Shown here: positions 12,001-18,719 of the stretch, piece by piece
How positions within the stretch are numbered: position 1 is the stretch's first letter
Layout of the letters: every line of letters starts with the position of its first letter
Assembly (NCBI RefSeq): GCF_021043395.1
Contig: NZ_JAJNKE010000004.1
Coordinates: forward strand, 149,189 to 213,188
Length of the DNA stretch: 64,000 nt
DNA from: Clostridium guangxiense
Lineage (GTDB): Bacteria; Bacillota; Clostridia; Clostridiales; Clostridiaceae
Reading direction: 5' to 3'
The notes under the pieces: generated by a model
Seen by the model: only the letters and a program-made list of their open reading frames with translations
Database searches by the model: none
Told to the model about the DNA's origin: nothing
Program-made: the position numbers and the translations under genes

Positions 12001-13481
12001 AAAATTTGTTCTACTGCTGCAACAATAAACTTCTCCGTTTTTGTAGTAGGAGCCTTATATTGTGCCATATCAATTTCTATTTTGGGTAGATTAGTTCTAT
12101 CAAGTTTTCCATTTACATTAAGGGGCAGTTGTTCTAACCAAACATATATTTGAGGCTGCATATACTCTGCTAAGTAGTTATTTGCAATTGATCTAATGTA
12201 TTCTTCTTCCAGCTTTTTATGGCTTACATAATAAGCTGCAATAAATTTATCATCATATCCAACAACTACAGATTTTTCAATTTCAGGAACCTTCTCAATT
12301 TGAGCCTCTATTTCACCAGGTTCAGTACGTATACCGTTAATATTTAATTGAAAATCATTACGACCAACAAACTCAAATTCATGGTTATCAAGTCTTTTTA
12401 CTAAATCACCTGTTCTACAAAGCATTCCTTCGCCAAATGGATTAGGAATAAAGTGGAGTTTTGTTTCATTTTCTAATTTAAAATACCCTTTTGAAAGTTG
12501 ATTACCAGTAACGCATATTTCACCAACTTGACCAATTGCCACTTCATTTAAATTCTCATCCAAAACGTAAGCGGTCATATTATCTAGTGCCGCTCCGATT
12601 TTTTTAATATCTTCTACCTTTTCTATAACCTTCGCAGTTCCAGCGTGAAATTCTGATTGTCCATACACATTGACTAATTTAATCTCATTTTCATGTGTAT
12701 TATAAAAAAGACTTTTAGGAATTTTTTCTCCAGCTACTGCTACAGTACGAACATGCTTTAACTTTTTATAATCTAAACTATCAGCAAGGGACGGCGTGCA
12801 CTGAAAATAATTAATCTCCTTTTCATTAATATAGTCTGAGAATTTTTCAATATTTTCAAGACAATCTGGTGCTGAAATCACTAATGTATGTCCATTTAAT
12901 AGTGCTCCAAATATTTGAGTTGTTGCAACTGAAAAAATATAATTAACCAAAAGCAGCATATTATAACTATCACTTGTATCAAGTTGAAGATATTTACAAT
13001 AGGACTGAATATGACTTACAACACTTTTATGAGTATGTAAAACCCCTTTTGGATTTCCTGTTGTTCCTGATGTATAAACAATATAGGCTAAATCGTTGAT
13101 ATCCATCGATACATTCAAATTACTATCATGCGGCTTGAAATTTTGAGAAAGGAACTTATCATCAATAACTAGTTTAGCTTTGGTTTGCTGCTTAATATAA
13201 TCTATTCGAGACTTTGGATATTTTTTAGATAAAGCTGTATAGCAAGCCCCAGCTTTTAAGATTGCTAATATTGCAACAATAATTTTTTCGTTTCTTTCCA
13301 AAACCAGTGGAATGATATCACCTGAAGAAATGCCATATTCATTTACCATATAATTTGCTAAAGAGTTAGCTCTCTTATTAAGATCATCATAAGTAATTTC
13401 ATTATTACCAAATATTACAGCTACTTTGTTTGGAGTTTTTTCTGCCTGCTGTTCAAAAGCAGAAATTATAGTTTTCACCAT
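1..13481 (-). CDS. Nonribosomal peptide synthetase, 5' part (3' end outside window)
   Basis: A multimodular peptide synthetase that would build a peptide on phosphopantetheine arms; 4493 codons are visible and the frame is still open at the window edge. Domains read in order: A1 (1-480), T1 (Ser512), C2 (565-990, HHIITDG), A2 (P-loop near 1130), T2 (Ser1499), C3 (HHIAFDG), A3, T3 (Ser2454), C4 (HHIAFDG), A4, T4 (GGDS, Ser3438), E (3490-3890, HHLIIDTVSW and FNYLGE), C5 (HHAILDG), and the start of A5 (TSGTTGRPKG near 4460). There is no starter C domain, so A1-T1 is the loading unit. The A4 pocket residues read DVWHFSLID, the known serine code; with the following E domain this predicts D-Ser. 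A1 has Ser where amino-acid-activating domains have Asp235. The start is ATG 13481, 8 nt after GAGGGGG; the frame also runs 49 codons further upstream to TTG 13628. No thioesterase is visible. The product is unknown. Confidence 0.95.
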   Translation of the reverse strand, partial: MVKTIISAFEQQAEKTPNKVAVIFGNNEITYDDLNKRANSLANYMVNEYGISSGDIIPLVLERNEKIIVAILAILKAGACYTALSKKYPKSRIDYIKQQTKAKLVIDDKFLSQNFKPHDSNLNVSMDINDLAYIVYTSGTTGNPKGVLHTHKSVVSHIQSYCKYLQLDTSDSYNMLLLVNYIFSVATTQIFGALLNGHTLVISAPDCLENIEKFSDYINEKEINYFQCTPSLADSLDYKKLKHVRTVAVAGEKIPKSLFYNTHENEIKLVNVYGQSEFHAGTAKVIEKVEDIKKIGAALDNMTAYVLDENLNEVAIGQVGEICVTGNQLSKGYFKLENETKLHFIPNPFGEGMLCRTGDLVKRLDNHEFEFVGRNDFQLNINGIRTEPGEIEAQIEKVPEIEKSVVVGYDDKFIAAYYVSHKKLEEEYIRSIANNYLAEYMQPQIYVWLEQLPLNVNGKLDRTNLPKIEIDMAQYKAPTTKTEKFIVAAVEQILKLNHVGLLDNFFHLGGNSLIAMQLSNYVYEKAHKKLSARDIFDNQQVKELAKLLDSLEIEDETTIKPVDEKEFYPMSPAQKRMFIFHEMNKNETTYNEQTVIDFSFKVDESKLKHALKEMIMRHESLRTKFLNINGEYVQKVMAENKLDFEVVPYTEDYSQFVKPLNLRTGQTMRIRLLQGLEYSSLFIDKHHIITDGTSEEIFYQELGKLYEGNKLDAHILHYKDYSVWFNGLDCEAERKWWKDYLSDYQQLELATDYKQDKNHSPEGKTYKISIDKSLIEKIHSFALQNGISEYMLFFSSISILLSKMYHSEDFILGTVTNGRIHEATENMLGMFVNTLPIRVKPYSKLTVREFINNVKDNILTAISNQNYQFEEIVKDLHATSGIGNPLFDCMFVYQNIKASTYYFDGKAKKNSYKTTEAKFPLTFEVEDTNSNMQLLLNYDSSLFMANTIESLAAHLIDTLKIFISSLGKKLSDISFVNEQERSKLLDFKKVGDHKNVIELFENQVKLRPNDIALRDNDKSFSYKELNTEVNKLANYLIEELEVQTEQKIPLMLKRTHKMVVAILAVLKAGAAYVPISLKYPKERIQYIVDTCEADFVIDDKFMDQEFPNHINNPEKEIKFNRLAYMIFTSGTSGKPKGVMVQHKNLSNYVTEVAKMDKSAMHAGVVNGAFFEYLFDSSIHDLIRPFTMGESVVILDTDLIYDIDLFIHTLNKFQVNAIGMTPSLAARIDLKKVPTMQVIHCGGEAITQEAINKYKDSSIQLNNCYGPTETTVLSFVNNDVTDLSIGRPIGGVEPYVLDDNKQLLPMGAVGNLYIGGNQVTRGYINQPKETAERYIKNPFGQGIIYDTGDLVRVLNDGSYQYFGRKDFQVKIRGYRVELGEIENKLNDIEGIDQVAVIAKNDNLLAYYVSNRDFKSGELYDELAKYLPDYMIPMAYIRMIELPLTINGKLDVRALPEPVYKDEYIAPKTAREKEIEKAFCKVLGLDKASINADFFHLGGNSIAAISLASLINVPVKSIFEQKNILNLAKVSERTQSVEKQVFNSEKDQNLSYAQERLFFIDKLEQGTNAYNIPILLALNKEVNHEKLEQAIKEVVNRHEILRTIIVDSYQKVLDKTIEITHEPIDIDDFFAYSFDLEKEIPIKVNIYKDTMAVNIHHIAFDGWSTNIFLKEIVHLYDGENLDPMEVQYKDYARWQVTSQSKDLLKEEKEYWLEKLSGYETLDFPTDFPRPKHFDYAGKEFDYELDELLIQKLNEIAKEHNTSLFCVTLSAFMLLLSAYTNQKDIVLGTPIANRHIQGTENMIGFFVNALVIRSVINSDDTFSELINQNNEQMLEAQKQQDLPFEQIVDALEDEKDLSRNPIFQIAFGFQDIAEDVERNDLFTSVNEHLHLHSTKFDISVMHRKNIVNFTFATKLFKEKTIEELAKTYELVLKQVVKNPQIVISDIIYNCELDQKEKEEYPDLPVHTLFEKQAKLYSDNKALVFGENSLTYKELNQISNQFAHTLIDNYGVVPGMHIPILMKRSEKFVIAILGILKAGASYVPMSPEYPQSRIHYITEKVNAPFVVTDDFQITSMDVTNPDVPVFGDSLAYIIFTSGTTGAPKGVMIEHHGVVNMICNLIKLLDITPETKALHFADFVFDTSVCELFYTLLAGAATYLLDDQTRMDYQLLKEIVKKNNISLAVLPPAILNSEDLLSLNTLIVEGESTPNNIYQAYENSGTTIINGYGPTETTVCATVKFYEHGMNSNNIGKPLKNVSVHVLNDSLHEVPTNGIGELFIGGAGIARGYIRDEEKTNSSFIYHPKFGRIYKTGDLVKLLPSGDLVYIGRNDFQVKVRGFRIELGEIEAKLMEQDSIVQCLALVKGNNIVAYYKGELQNTLEGLLPTYMLPNSYVQLDEFPLTLNGKIDLRKLPEPVIEHKEFIEPQNEREKEIAKAFREVLEIDKVSVLDDFYKLGGNSILALKLSNKINLQVKQIFEAKNIRNLAKLKPRLIKVAKENFASEDKQVLSFAQERLWFIEQFEGGTSAYNVPIILRLSKDVLIENLEKVLYKIVNRHEILRTIIKDNYQVVTNNTFKISHDSINIQSYVDEVFDLENEIPIRANIYDNKLALVIHHIAFDGWSIELLLQELIKLYHGERLEPLSVQYKDYASWQRKYLTDGIIGEQIDFWKSTLESYENLNLPIDYERPKNFTYKGSNIQLAFHKKLQEDLNALARKHQTSLYTIMLSALDVMLAQFSYQQDIVVGTPFANRHISGTENLIGFFINTLPVRTLITEDMTFEKLIKENHHEVIQIQNHQDIPFEQIVKALDVVQDSSRNAIFQMLFSVQDFSKNTLVQNDLFEDINSGIDYKTAKYDLSVIVENGYISFNYCSDLFKESTIQSMLETYVSVLNRIIENDKAAIWEFTVSNDYAKGDSIDYPNKTVVDLFKEQAARTPDNIAVEYQNIKLTYKEFDKITNRLANYLLVNGIKLGDRIPLLLERSEKMSIAIWGVLKAGCAYVPISPEFPEERKQYILEQIGAKLIIDESFDVYKKTSECDPGIKPSMNDLAYIIFTSGTTGRPKGVMIEHAGLSNRVQWMNKTYTITENDRIYQKTNYVFDVSVWEQVWALLAGARIVFALEGGHKDPLYLAREIKDRQITVMHFVPSMLDAFVDTLEMYKKDFNTESFDISSLKYVFCSGEALNINSVRKFRSLVPKAKMYNLYGPTEASIDVTYFDCNDPSLKKVLIGKPIANTNCYVLSRSNHLLPKGAIGELALGGIQLARGYINEPKLTADKFIKHPNLGRIYKTGDLVRLLNTGEFEYLGRNDFQVKIHGLRIELGEIEARLTKITEIKQAVVLAINEHLVAYYQADKELSDEFLKHELEESLTDYMIPSAFVFMENFPLTINGKLDRRALPIPTFRSEEFTPPETEIEIKLQEITAEVLGLDNKEVSVTASFFHLGGDSIKAIQLSNRIKQKLNQTITIKQIFAAKTIKNLSQYIGKVKEIEVLSEQGELTGEAKLLPIQEWFFEDFNSNYFNQSFAISLPKDIDLERLKKALIDLVNYHDALRLSFDGKKQYYTEKIYDIDILTADSPEEFNSIQESFKLSGKLYRFVFKQSENVLAVICHHLIIDTVSWQIIASDLKELYEGNTLPPKGTSYRQWCEEVRKFNTTGWSLEGNISEKEVFKTSDKYKRITIKFDHELTNKLLNKVNQIYNTKINEVLFTAFARALKSIHGEEISHIKLESHGRAEIAENINIQRTVGWFTAIYPQKISTNLIETKHYNRLVTDYGVGYGAKYGIHSNNLPNILFNYLGEIVNEASDDWSIITSDLGDTTNVKLKDYLAVNGGIFQKKLTFELSGNLEGIESLAREYQVKLKELVDELLGLDRTYLTSEDLDLAISQEKLDELQKYQELEDVLSANALQEGFIYHALNNVTNDDAYICSYIFDYEQVIDVDKYRKAWSITQKKYPSLRLCLNSNYEEILQIIPKKGNLDFELLENDHVGKVVQSQRMTPFDLKAGSLFRIRLIRHDDSHYTCVLTNHHAILDGWSNPIMLDFVHATYDKLCKNQKVNINEDIAYIKTQKYLDRTKNDSADFWKKYLREVSHPDLAGLFKEEKHTVKLEEIKRIEKPKDSIFEITGRNYSKLKEFANNKGLTINIIVQYAWHKLLSVYGGVKETTIGVVNAGRNIPVEGIEESVGLYIRTLPVQFTHTNDSIVSQLQRLQDINNDCMMHSNVSLASLQSNGTRLFETLFVYENYPLPKNNGDSDKLRITHFYGQEKLDYPITVVLYENEDGLNFRFKYAGEIFAEDIIDQLFNFMQSIIEQILQEVDEFTYVKEIPDFGTAYYPETNIIEQFEKQVKLHPNNTALKFGNLSYSFEELNSKVNQVAHTLVESTGIKSGDRVPLLLEKSENMILAILAILKAGAVYVPMSPTYPLERIEYIKGQVKAKIVIDEEFMKQEFSSKKENLPIKILPNDLAYIIFTSGTTGRPKGVMVEHRNFIIYLEDILTAIRRTGTED

Positions 13482-13729
13482 ATATGTAACCCCCTCTTTC
13501 ATTAGATTGCTAGAAAACTGGACTCCGATACAATTTAAAAGTTCCATCATACCAACTTCAGCACCTTGAATAGTTATATCATCTATTAGTGCATCAATTT
13601 CGTGTCTTCTCTTCTTAGTAATTATCAATGATATCGATTACAGTCGAACTTATTCAATTTTAATTTCCGGGATTGAAGTACGCAAGCAAAGTGTATTATT
13701 TTTTTACACTCTTTATCAAATATGTTAAG

Positions 13730-13756
13730 TTACCTCTTTAAGAAAGTCATTTTCAT
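13730..13756 (-). other. Possible 8-codon leader ORF (MKMTFLKR)
   Basis: A minimal reading frame with ATG, eight codons and TAA, preceded by GAGG at plausible spacing, roughly 30 nt downstream of the predicted NRPS transcription start. It could be a leader peptide or a chance ORF. The peptide is not rich in any one amino acid, so a classic attenuation mechanism is not indicated. Confidence 0.25.
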
Positions 13757-13794
13757 ATAAAATTACCTCAAATGGAAATTATTAATATATGTGT

Positions 13795-13823
13795 ATTATA
13801 ACACCTTTTATTTAAAGTCTCAA
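13795..13823 (-). promoter_or_regulatory. Predicted sigma-A promoter of the NRPS gene
   Basis: On the minus strand TTGAGA (13823-13818) and TATAAT (13800-13795) are separated by exactly 17 bp. Transcription would begin near 13788, giving a leader of about 300 nt before ATG 13481. The unusually long untranslated region leaves room for regulation, but no known riboswitch pattern was recognised in it. Confidence 0.65.
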
Positions 13824-14023
13824 TTATAAATTCTATGTACTGGAGTGTTCTGAGAAAATTAGATATGTAAAATCTACGATTTTCTTAAAATCCCTATTTG
13901 TTTAAATATTTAACTTCTACAATAATTTGTAAGTAAAGATAAACACTTACTCCTATTGAAATTTTCATAATCATATGAGACATATTGAGCGCCTCAATCT
14001 AAGTAAAAAAACCTTATTTTAAT

Positions 14024-14066
14024 AAATAGCTATACCATTGCTTTATCTACAATAGTATAGCTATTT
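14024..14066 (-). terminator. Hairpin downstream of gpsA
   Basis: A perfect 12-bp inverted repeat (AAATAGCTATAC / GTATAGCTATTT) with a 19-nt loop, about 60 bp after the gpsA stop. On the minus strand it is followed by a stretch ending in seven T after about 12 nt. It is probably the terminator of the der-gpsA transcript, though the T run is not immediately adjacent. Confidence 0.5.
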
Positions 14067-14128
14067 ATCTAAATTATTGAATATTAGGTTGATGACATTG
14101 GACTTAACTTATGCTCGAAGCCCTTTTA

Positions 14129-15121
14129 TCATATTTCACTTTTCTTTTCTCTTACCATAAGTTCGTGAACTTGATTTTCTGGATCTTTATTTTTAAATAG
14201 CACATTGTAAAGAGCATTGGTTATAGGCATATCCACCTCAAGTAACTTGCTAAGCTCATAAAATGCTTCACAAGCTTTTACTCCCTCAACAACCATTCCA
14301 ATTTGTTTGCAGGCTTCTTCACAAGGCATGCCATTTCCAATGAGTATACCAGCTCTTCTATTTCTGCTGTACATACTAGTACAAGTAACTATAAGATCGC
14401 CCATTCCTGTAAGACCGTAAAAAGTTTCAATTCTTCCACCAAGTTTTATTCCTATTTTAACTATTTCGCTCATACCTCTTGTCATAAGGGCAGCTTTTGT
14501 GTTATCACCATATCCCATTCCATCACATATTCCCGCAGCCAATGCAATTATATTCTTTACAGCGCCACCTATCTCTACTCCAATAATATCATTGTTAGTG
14601 TACACTCTAAATTTGTTTGCCATAAATACGTCTTGGATTTCCCTAGCATACTCCATTTTGCTTGAAGAAACAACTGCAGTAGTTGGAATCTCCATTGCTA
14701 CTTCTTCTGCATGACTTGGTCCAGACAATATAACAACTGCATTTTTAGGCAGCTCTTCTTCTATAACCTGAGACAACCTTTTTTGGCTTTGCTCTTCTAT
14801 ACCCTTTGCAATATTTATTATTATCTGGCTTTCCTTTATAAAAGGCTTAATTTTTTCACACATTTCTCTTACAACATGCGATGGAACTGCAAGAACTATA
14901 TATTTATTTTGCGTAACCGCATATTCTATATCAGGTGTTGCCTTAACATTAAATGGTATTACAGCTTTGGGAAGATATCTTGAATTTCTTTTATTTACGT
15001 TTATATCGTTTATAATTTCTTCTTTTCTATCCCATATTAAAACGTCATAACCTTTGCCCGCAAGCATAATTCCAAGGGCAGTTCCAAAACTACCCCCTCC
15101 CAAAAAAGTTATACCGTTCAT
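14129..15121 (-). CDS. gpsA: Glycerol-3-phosphate dehydrogenase [NAD(P)+]
   Basis: Cytosolic enzyme reducing dihydroxyacetone phosphate to sn-glycerol 3-phosphate, the backbone for phospholipid synthesis. The 330-residue protein begins with the dinucleotide-binding motif [10 protein letters not shown], contains [11 protein letters not shown], the catalytic lysine region [14 protein letters not shown] and the substrate-loop region [16 protein letters not shown], and has the usual family length. ATG 15121 is chosen because GGAAGGAG lies 5 nt upstream; the longer frame starting at 15175 would overlap der. The der stop is 2 bp upstream, so the two are almost certainly cotranscribed, as is common in Firmicutes. 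Confidence 0.96.
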   Translation of the reverse strand: MNGITFLGGGSFGTALGIMLAGKGYDVLIWDRKEEIINDINVNKRNSRYLPKAVIPFNVKATPDIEYAVTQNKYIVLAVPSHVVREMCEKIKPFIKESQIIINIAKGIEEQSQKRLSQVIEEELPKNAVVILSGPSHAEEVAMEIPTTAVVSSSKMEYAREIQDVFMANKFRVYTNNDIIGVEIGGAVKNIIALAAGICDGMGYGDNTKAALMTRGMSEIVKIGIKLGGRIETFYGLTGMGDLIVTCTSMYSRNRRAGILIGNGMPCEEACKQIGMVVEGVKACEAFYELSKLLEVDMPITNALYNVLFKNKDPENQVHELMVREKKSEI

Positions 15122-15122
15122 T

Positions 15123-16439
15123 TTACTCCTTCCTTTCCCTAAATATTGTTTTAATACCTGTTCCCTCAAAATCAAAACTTTGCCTTATTTTATTTTCTAG
15201 GTATCTTTGATAGGAAAAATGAAGTGCATTAGGATTATTTACAAAAAACACAAATGTAGGAGGCTTAGTGCCTATCTGAGTTACATAGTATATTTTAAGA
15301 CGTGTAACCCCAACTACAGGTGGTTCTTTCATAAGCACAGCATTACTTATAACATCATTTAAAACACCTGTTGCAATTCTTCTATTATAATTATCATAGC
15401 ATTTTTTAATAACCTCAAGCACCTTATGTACTCTTTGACCTGTCTTAGCAGATATAAAAAGATACGGAGCATATGCCATAAATGAAAAATTAACTGCCAT
15501 ATTGTCCTTAAATGCTTTCATGGTTTTATCATCTTTTTCAACCAAATCCCACTTATTAATTATAACAAAAATAGCCTTATTACTTTCATGTGCATAACCT
15601 ATTATTCTCTCATCCTGCTCACTTACACTTTCATTTGCATCAAGAACAAGCACACATACATCACATCTTTCTATAGCTGCCATAGTTCTTACAGCGCTAT
15701 ACTTTTCAACTTCCTCTTTTATCTTGCTTTTCTTCCTAAGACCTGCTGTATCAATGAGAATAAATTTTCCAAGGTCAGTTTCAAGATAGCTATCAATAGC
15801 ATCTCTTGTTGTTCCAGGAATATTACTAACTATAACTCTCTCTTCTCCAAGAATTCTATTTATCAAGGATGATTTTCCTACATTTGGTTTTCCAACCACA
15901 GCAACTTTAATATATTCTTCTTCCGGTTCATTAGCTTCAATAGAATCAAAATACTTAACAACTTCATCAAGCATATCTCCAAGACCAAGTCCCTGAGCAG
16001 CCGATATAGAAATCGGATCACCTAAGCCAAGATTATAAAATTCATAAATATTATTTTCATCTTTATTTTTATCTATCTTATTTACAACAAGTATAACAGG
16101 TTTCTTACTTTTTCTAAGCATTTGAGCTACTTCATTGTCTGCATCTGTAAGTCCTTGCTTTCCATCAACTATAAATATTATTACATGTGACATCTCTATT
16201 GCAATTTGTGCTTGACGTCTCATTTGAGATAGTATAATATCATCGTTTTCTGGTTCTATACCACCAGTATCAATTATTGTAAATTTTTTTGCTACCCATT
16301 CTGATTCAGCATAAACTCTATCTCTTGTAACCCCTGGAGTATCCTCCACTATTGAAATTCTTTTACCCGCTAATTTATTAAATAAAGTTGATTTACCAAC
16401 ATTTGGCCTTCCAACTATAGCTACTATAGGTCTTGCCAT
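15123..16439 (-). CDS. der: Ribosome-assembly GTPase Der (EngA)
   Basis: A double-GTPase that acts in 50S ribosomal subunit maturation. The 438-residue protein has two complete G domains: [12 protein letters not shown] and NKID in the first, and [12 protein letters not shown] and NKWD in the second, followed by the C-terminal KH-like domain that ends in a basic tail. This tandem arrangement is diagnostic. It starts 4 bp after the stop of the radical-SAM gene and ends 2 bp before gpsA, forming a three-gene operon. Confidence 0.97.
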   Translation of the reverse strand: MARPIVAIVGRPNVGKSTLFNKLAGKRISIVEDTPGVTRDRVYAESEWVAKKFTIIDTGGIEPENDDIILSQMRRQAQIAIEMSHVIIFIVDGKQGLTDADNEVAQMLRKSKKPVILVVNKIDKNKDENNIYEFYNLGLGDPISISAAQGLGLGDMLDEVVKYFDSIEANEPEEEYIKVAVVGKPNVGKSSLINRILGEERVIVSNIPGTTRDAIDSYLETDLGKFILIDTAGLRKKSKIKEEVEKYSAVRTMAAIERCDVCVLVLDANESVSEQDERIIGYAHESNKAIFVIINKWDLVEKDDKTMKAFKDNMAVNFSFMAYAPYLFISAKTGQRVHKVLEVIKKCYDNYNRRIATGVLNDVISNAVLMKEPPVVGVTRLKIYYVTQIGTKPPTFVFFVNNPNALHFSYQRYLENKIRQSFDFEGTGIKTIFRERKE

Positions 16440-16442
16440 TTT

Positions 16443-17756
16443 TTATTCCTCCTTGCTATTTTCATTAATAAGTTGTATTAAATCGTCTCCACTACTTCTG
16501 CATATTATAGCTTTCTTGTTAAGCTCTTTTTCTAAATCACTTACACTCACATCATCTAAAAATACTTTTTCATCACTTTTAAGCATGTTCTCTGGTAATA
16601 TTACGTACTTTCCAAGTTCACTTCTTTTTGCATACTTAATAATATCAGTACCCGTTAAAAGACCTGCTACAGTTATTTTTTCTCCAAAAAACTCATTTAT
16701 AACCTTAATCACATTTATTTTTATGTTTTTATTTTTTTTCATGATCACATCAGCAGCAGCTTTTATTTCATCATAAGCCAAAACACCGGTAATCATCGTG
16801 TAAGAACATTTAATATCTTTTGAAAGAAATTCAATGTTTTCTTTTATATTATCCCTAAAGGTTCTTATCATACCTATACCATCTTCAAATTGATCAAAAT
16901 CTCCATAAAAATCCGCGCTAGGTATCCTTTCACCACTCAAAACATAAAATTCATCTGAAAGCCTTATAAATGGAGAGCCTATCTCATTCATAAACTTTTC
17001 TTGAAGTTTTTTTACATTTTCTATCTCCAACTTTGCTTTTTCAGAGTCAAAAGTATCAACATTAAATAATCCTTCTCTGTAGTTAGTAACACCAACTGGA
17101 ACACCTGCTACATTTTTAACTGCAGGATAAAATGCATATAGATCATTGACAGTTTTAATAAGTTCATCTCCATTATTTATACCAGGACATAAAACAATCT
17201 GACAATTCATTTCTATGCCTGCATCCGCCAACTTTTTCATTCTTGGTAATAGATTTCCGGCAAACCTATTGTGAAGCATTTTAATTCTAAGTTCAGGATT
17301 TGTTGTTTGCACAGATATATTAATAGGGCTTATTTTATAATCTATTATCCTATTAATATCATCATCACTCATATTAGTAAGAGTTACAAAATTGCCTTGT
17401 AAAAATGAAAGCCTTGAATCATCATCCTTAAAATAAAGAGTTTGCCTCATTCCTTTTGGAAGTTGGTCTATAAAACAGAATATACAGTTGTTTGTGCATG
17501 ATTTTGCATTATCAAGAATCCCATTTTCAAATTCTATTCCAAGCTTATCATCATATTCCTTTTCTATTTCAAGCTCCCATACTTCTCCATATGGTTTTTC
17601 TATTTCAACTACTACATACTCATCGCACATCATAAATCTATAGTCTATAATATCTTTAACCTTTTTCCCATTTATGCTTATAAGTTTATCTTTAGGTTCA
17701 ATACCAAGCTCTTCAGCTATGCTTCCTTTATAAACTTTAGAGATTACATTTTCCAT
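16443..17756 (-). CDS. PDZ/radical-SAM protein (DUF512 family)
   Basis: A 437-residue protein with an N-terminal PDZ-like segment (residues 1-45, ending in LISINGKKV) and a cysteine cluster CTNNCIFCF near residue 87 that matches a radical-SAM 4Fe-4S site of CxxxCxxC form, followed by the DUF512 region typical of this clostridial and cyanobacterial family. The reaction is not known. ATG 17756 follows AGGAGTG. It is the first gene of a radical-SAM/der/gpsA operon and is preceded by a promoter plus a structured leader (17757-17891). The link with der hints at a housekeeping role, but that is inference. Confidence 0.88.
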   Translation of the reverse strand: MENVISKVYKGSIAEELGIEPKDKLISINGKKVKDIIDYRFMMCDEYVVVEIEKPYGEVWELEIEKEYDDKLGIEFENGILDNAKSCTNNCIFCFIDQLPKGMRQTLYFKDDDSRLSFLQGNFVTLTNMSDDDINRIIDYKISPINISVQTTNPELRIKMLHNRFAGNLLPRMKKLADAGIEMNCQIVLCPGINNGDELIKTVNDLYAFYPAVKNVAGVPVGVTNYREGLFNVDTFDSEKAKLEIENVKKLQEKFMNEIGSPFIRLSDEFYVLSGERIPSADFYGDFDQFEDGIGMIRTFRDNIKENIEFLSKDIKCSYTMITGVLAYDEIKAAADVIMKKNKNIKINVIKVINEFFGEKITVAGLLTGTDIIKYAKRSELGKYVILPENMLKSDEKVFLDDVSVSDLEKELNKKAIICRSSGDDLIQLINENSKEE

Positions 17757-17891
17757 GGTTACACTCCTAAAATATCTTTAATCTATCTTTTATAGTGAAA
17801 CAAGCAGAACCAAAAACTATATATGTACCATAACCCATTAAAATCCGTGATTGGGGAATAAAAATAGTTTAAGTTTTACAGTAGTTTCACT
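17757..17891 (-). ncRNA. Unclassified structured leader RNA upstream of the radical-SAM gene
   Basis: The predicted transcription start falls at the first base of an inverted repeat. Three nested pairings are visible in the minus-strand RNA: P1 AGUGAAAC (17891-17884) with GUUUCACU (17801-17794); P2 AAACUAU (17870-17864) with AUAGUUU (17820-17814); P3 CCC(C) (17856-17853) with GGG (17836-17834), enclosing AAUC/GAUU. After P1 closes there are about 25 nt, then the ribosome binding site. I could not match it to a known riboswitch class. It could also be a simple 5' stabilising fold. Confidence 0.45.
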
Positions 17892-17896
17892 CTAGT

Positions 17897-17925
17897 AATA
17901 TACATTACTTGGGATGTTAAGTCAA
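17897..17925 (-). promoter_or_regulatory. Predicted sigma-A promoter of the radical-SAM/der/gpsA operon
   Basis: Minus-strand TTGACT (17925-17920) and TATATT (17902-17897) with 17-bp spacing. The expected start, 6-7 nt downstream, is at 17890-17891, the exact 5' edge of the leader hairpin. Confidence 0.65.
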
Positions 17926-17998
17926 GAAAGTAATTACATTAGGTAAAAATTCAAGCTGATATAATTAGTATACCATTTAATCACTATATAATGAAAGA

Positions 17999-18023
17999 GG
18001 AAAGGATATTATAGATCCTTTCC
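17999..18023 (-). terminator. Terminator hairpin after phoU
   Basis: Nine-base perfect stem GGAAAGGAT / ATCCTTTCC with a 7-nt loop, 10 bp past the phoU stop, followed on the minus strand by TCTTTCATTAT. It would end the pst-phoU transcript; the tail is only moderately T-rich. Confidence 0.6.
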
Positions 18024-18032
18024 CAAAAATTT

Positions 18033-18689
18033 CTAATCATTTAAATCGACTTGTTCACCAGTTATGAGATATATGGTAGATTCACAAATATTAGTTGTTC
18101 TATCACCAACTCTCTCAAAATACTTACATATAAATAAAAATTGAGTGGCTTGATTTATTGTTTTAGAGTCACTTCCCATCATAAGTAAAAGATCACTAAA
18201 AACATGCTTATATATGGCATCCAGCTCATCATCCATTTTGCATACCTCATATGCCTTATCAAGATTTTCATCAACATATGCATCAAGAGCACCCTTTATC
18301 ATATTTTTTACTATATTGCCCATCTTAGGTATATCTATTAGAGGTTTTACATACTTTTCATCTTTAAGCCTTTTTATTGCCTTTGCTATATCAACAGCAT
18401 GGTCAGCAATTCTTTCAAGGTCCGTAATTATTTTAACAGTAGTAAATATATTTCTAAGATCTGCTGCAATAGGCTGCTGCATTGCTGTAAGCCTTATAGC
18501 CTTATCTTCTATGCTTTTTTGCATGCCGTCAACTATATCATCATTTTTTATAATCTCTTCTGCAGTTTTTATATCTTGGTTAACAAGAGCTTCAATACAT
18601 TCATATATTTGTTTTTCAACAAAACTTCCCATTCTTAAAAGATCTGTATGCAGTTCCTCAAGATGTAAATCAAATACCTTTCTTGTCAT
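18033..18689 (-). CDS. phoU: Phosphate-transport regulator PhoU
   Basis: Cytosolic helical protein that links the Pst phosphate transporter to the PhoR kinase and silences the Pho response when phosphate is plentiful. The 218-residue protein shows the two tandem three-helix PhoU repeats, each with the metal-binding type segment: DLERIADHAVDIA near residue 90 and YFERVGDRTTNICE near residue 195. The second of two close ATG codons (18689) is chosen because AGGTGA sits 6 nt before it; the first ATG directly abuts that site. It is the last gene of pstSCAB-phoU, 30 bp after pstB. Confidence 0.95.
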   Translation of the reverse strand: MTRKVFDLHLEELHTDLLRMGSFVEKQIYECIEALVNQDIKTAEEIIKNDDIVDGMQKSIEDKAIRLTAMQQPIAADLRNIFTTVKIITDLERIADHAVDIAKAIKRLKDEKYVKPLIDIPKMGNIVKNMIKGALDAYVDENLDKAYEVCKMDDELDAIYKHVFSDLLLMMGSDSKTINQATQFLFICKYFERVGDRTTNICESTIYLITGEQVDLND

Positions 18690-18719
18690 ATACATTCACC
18701 TACACTTTTATATATTATT

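Larger units (their letters stand above)
13482..14128. other. Gene-poor gap between gpsA and the NRPS gene
   Basis: About 650 bp without a supported protein gene. It holds the gpsA-side hairpin (14024-14066), a strong minus-strand promoter (13795-13823), and the long NRPS leader. The leader contains an 8-codon reading frame (13730-13756, peptide MKMTFLKR, with GAGG 9 nt before its ATG) and a small inverted repeat, AGTGTA/TACACT. From 13482 to 13637 the DNA is open in the NRPS frame, so part of it could encode an N-terminal extension. I see nothing recognisable between about 13830 and 14020. Confidence 0.6.

Noticed and set aside
1..13481. Thioesterase or termination domain
   Set aside because: The visible part ends within A5; no such domain is inside the window, so the chain-release mode cannot be stated.
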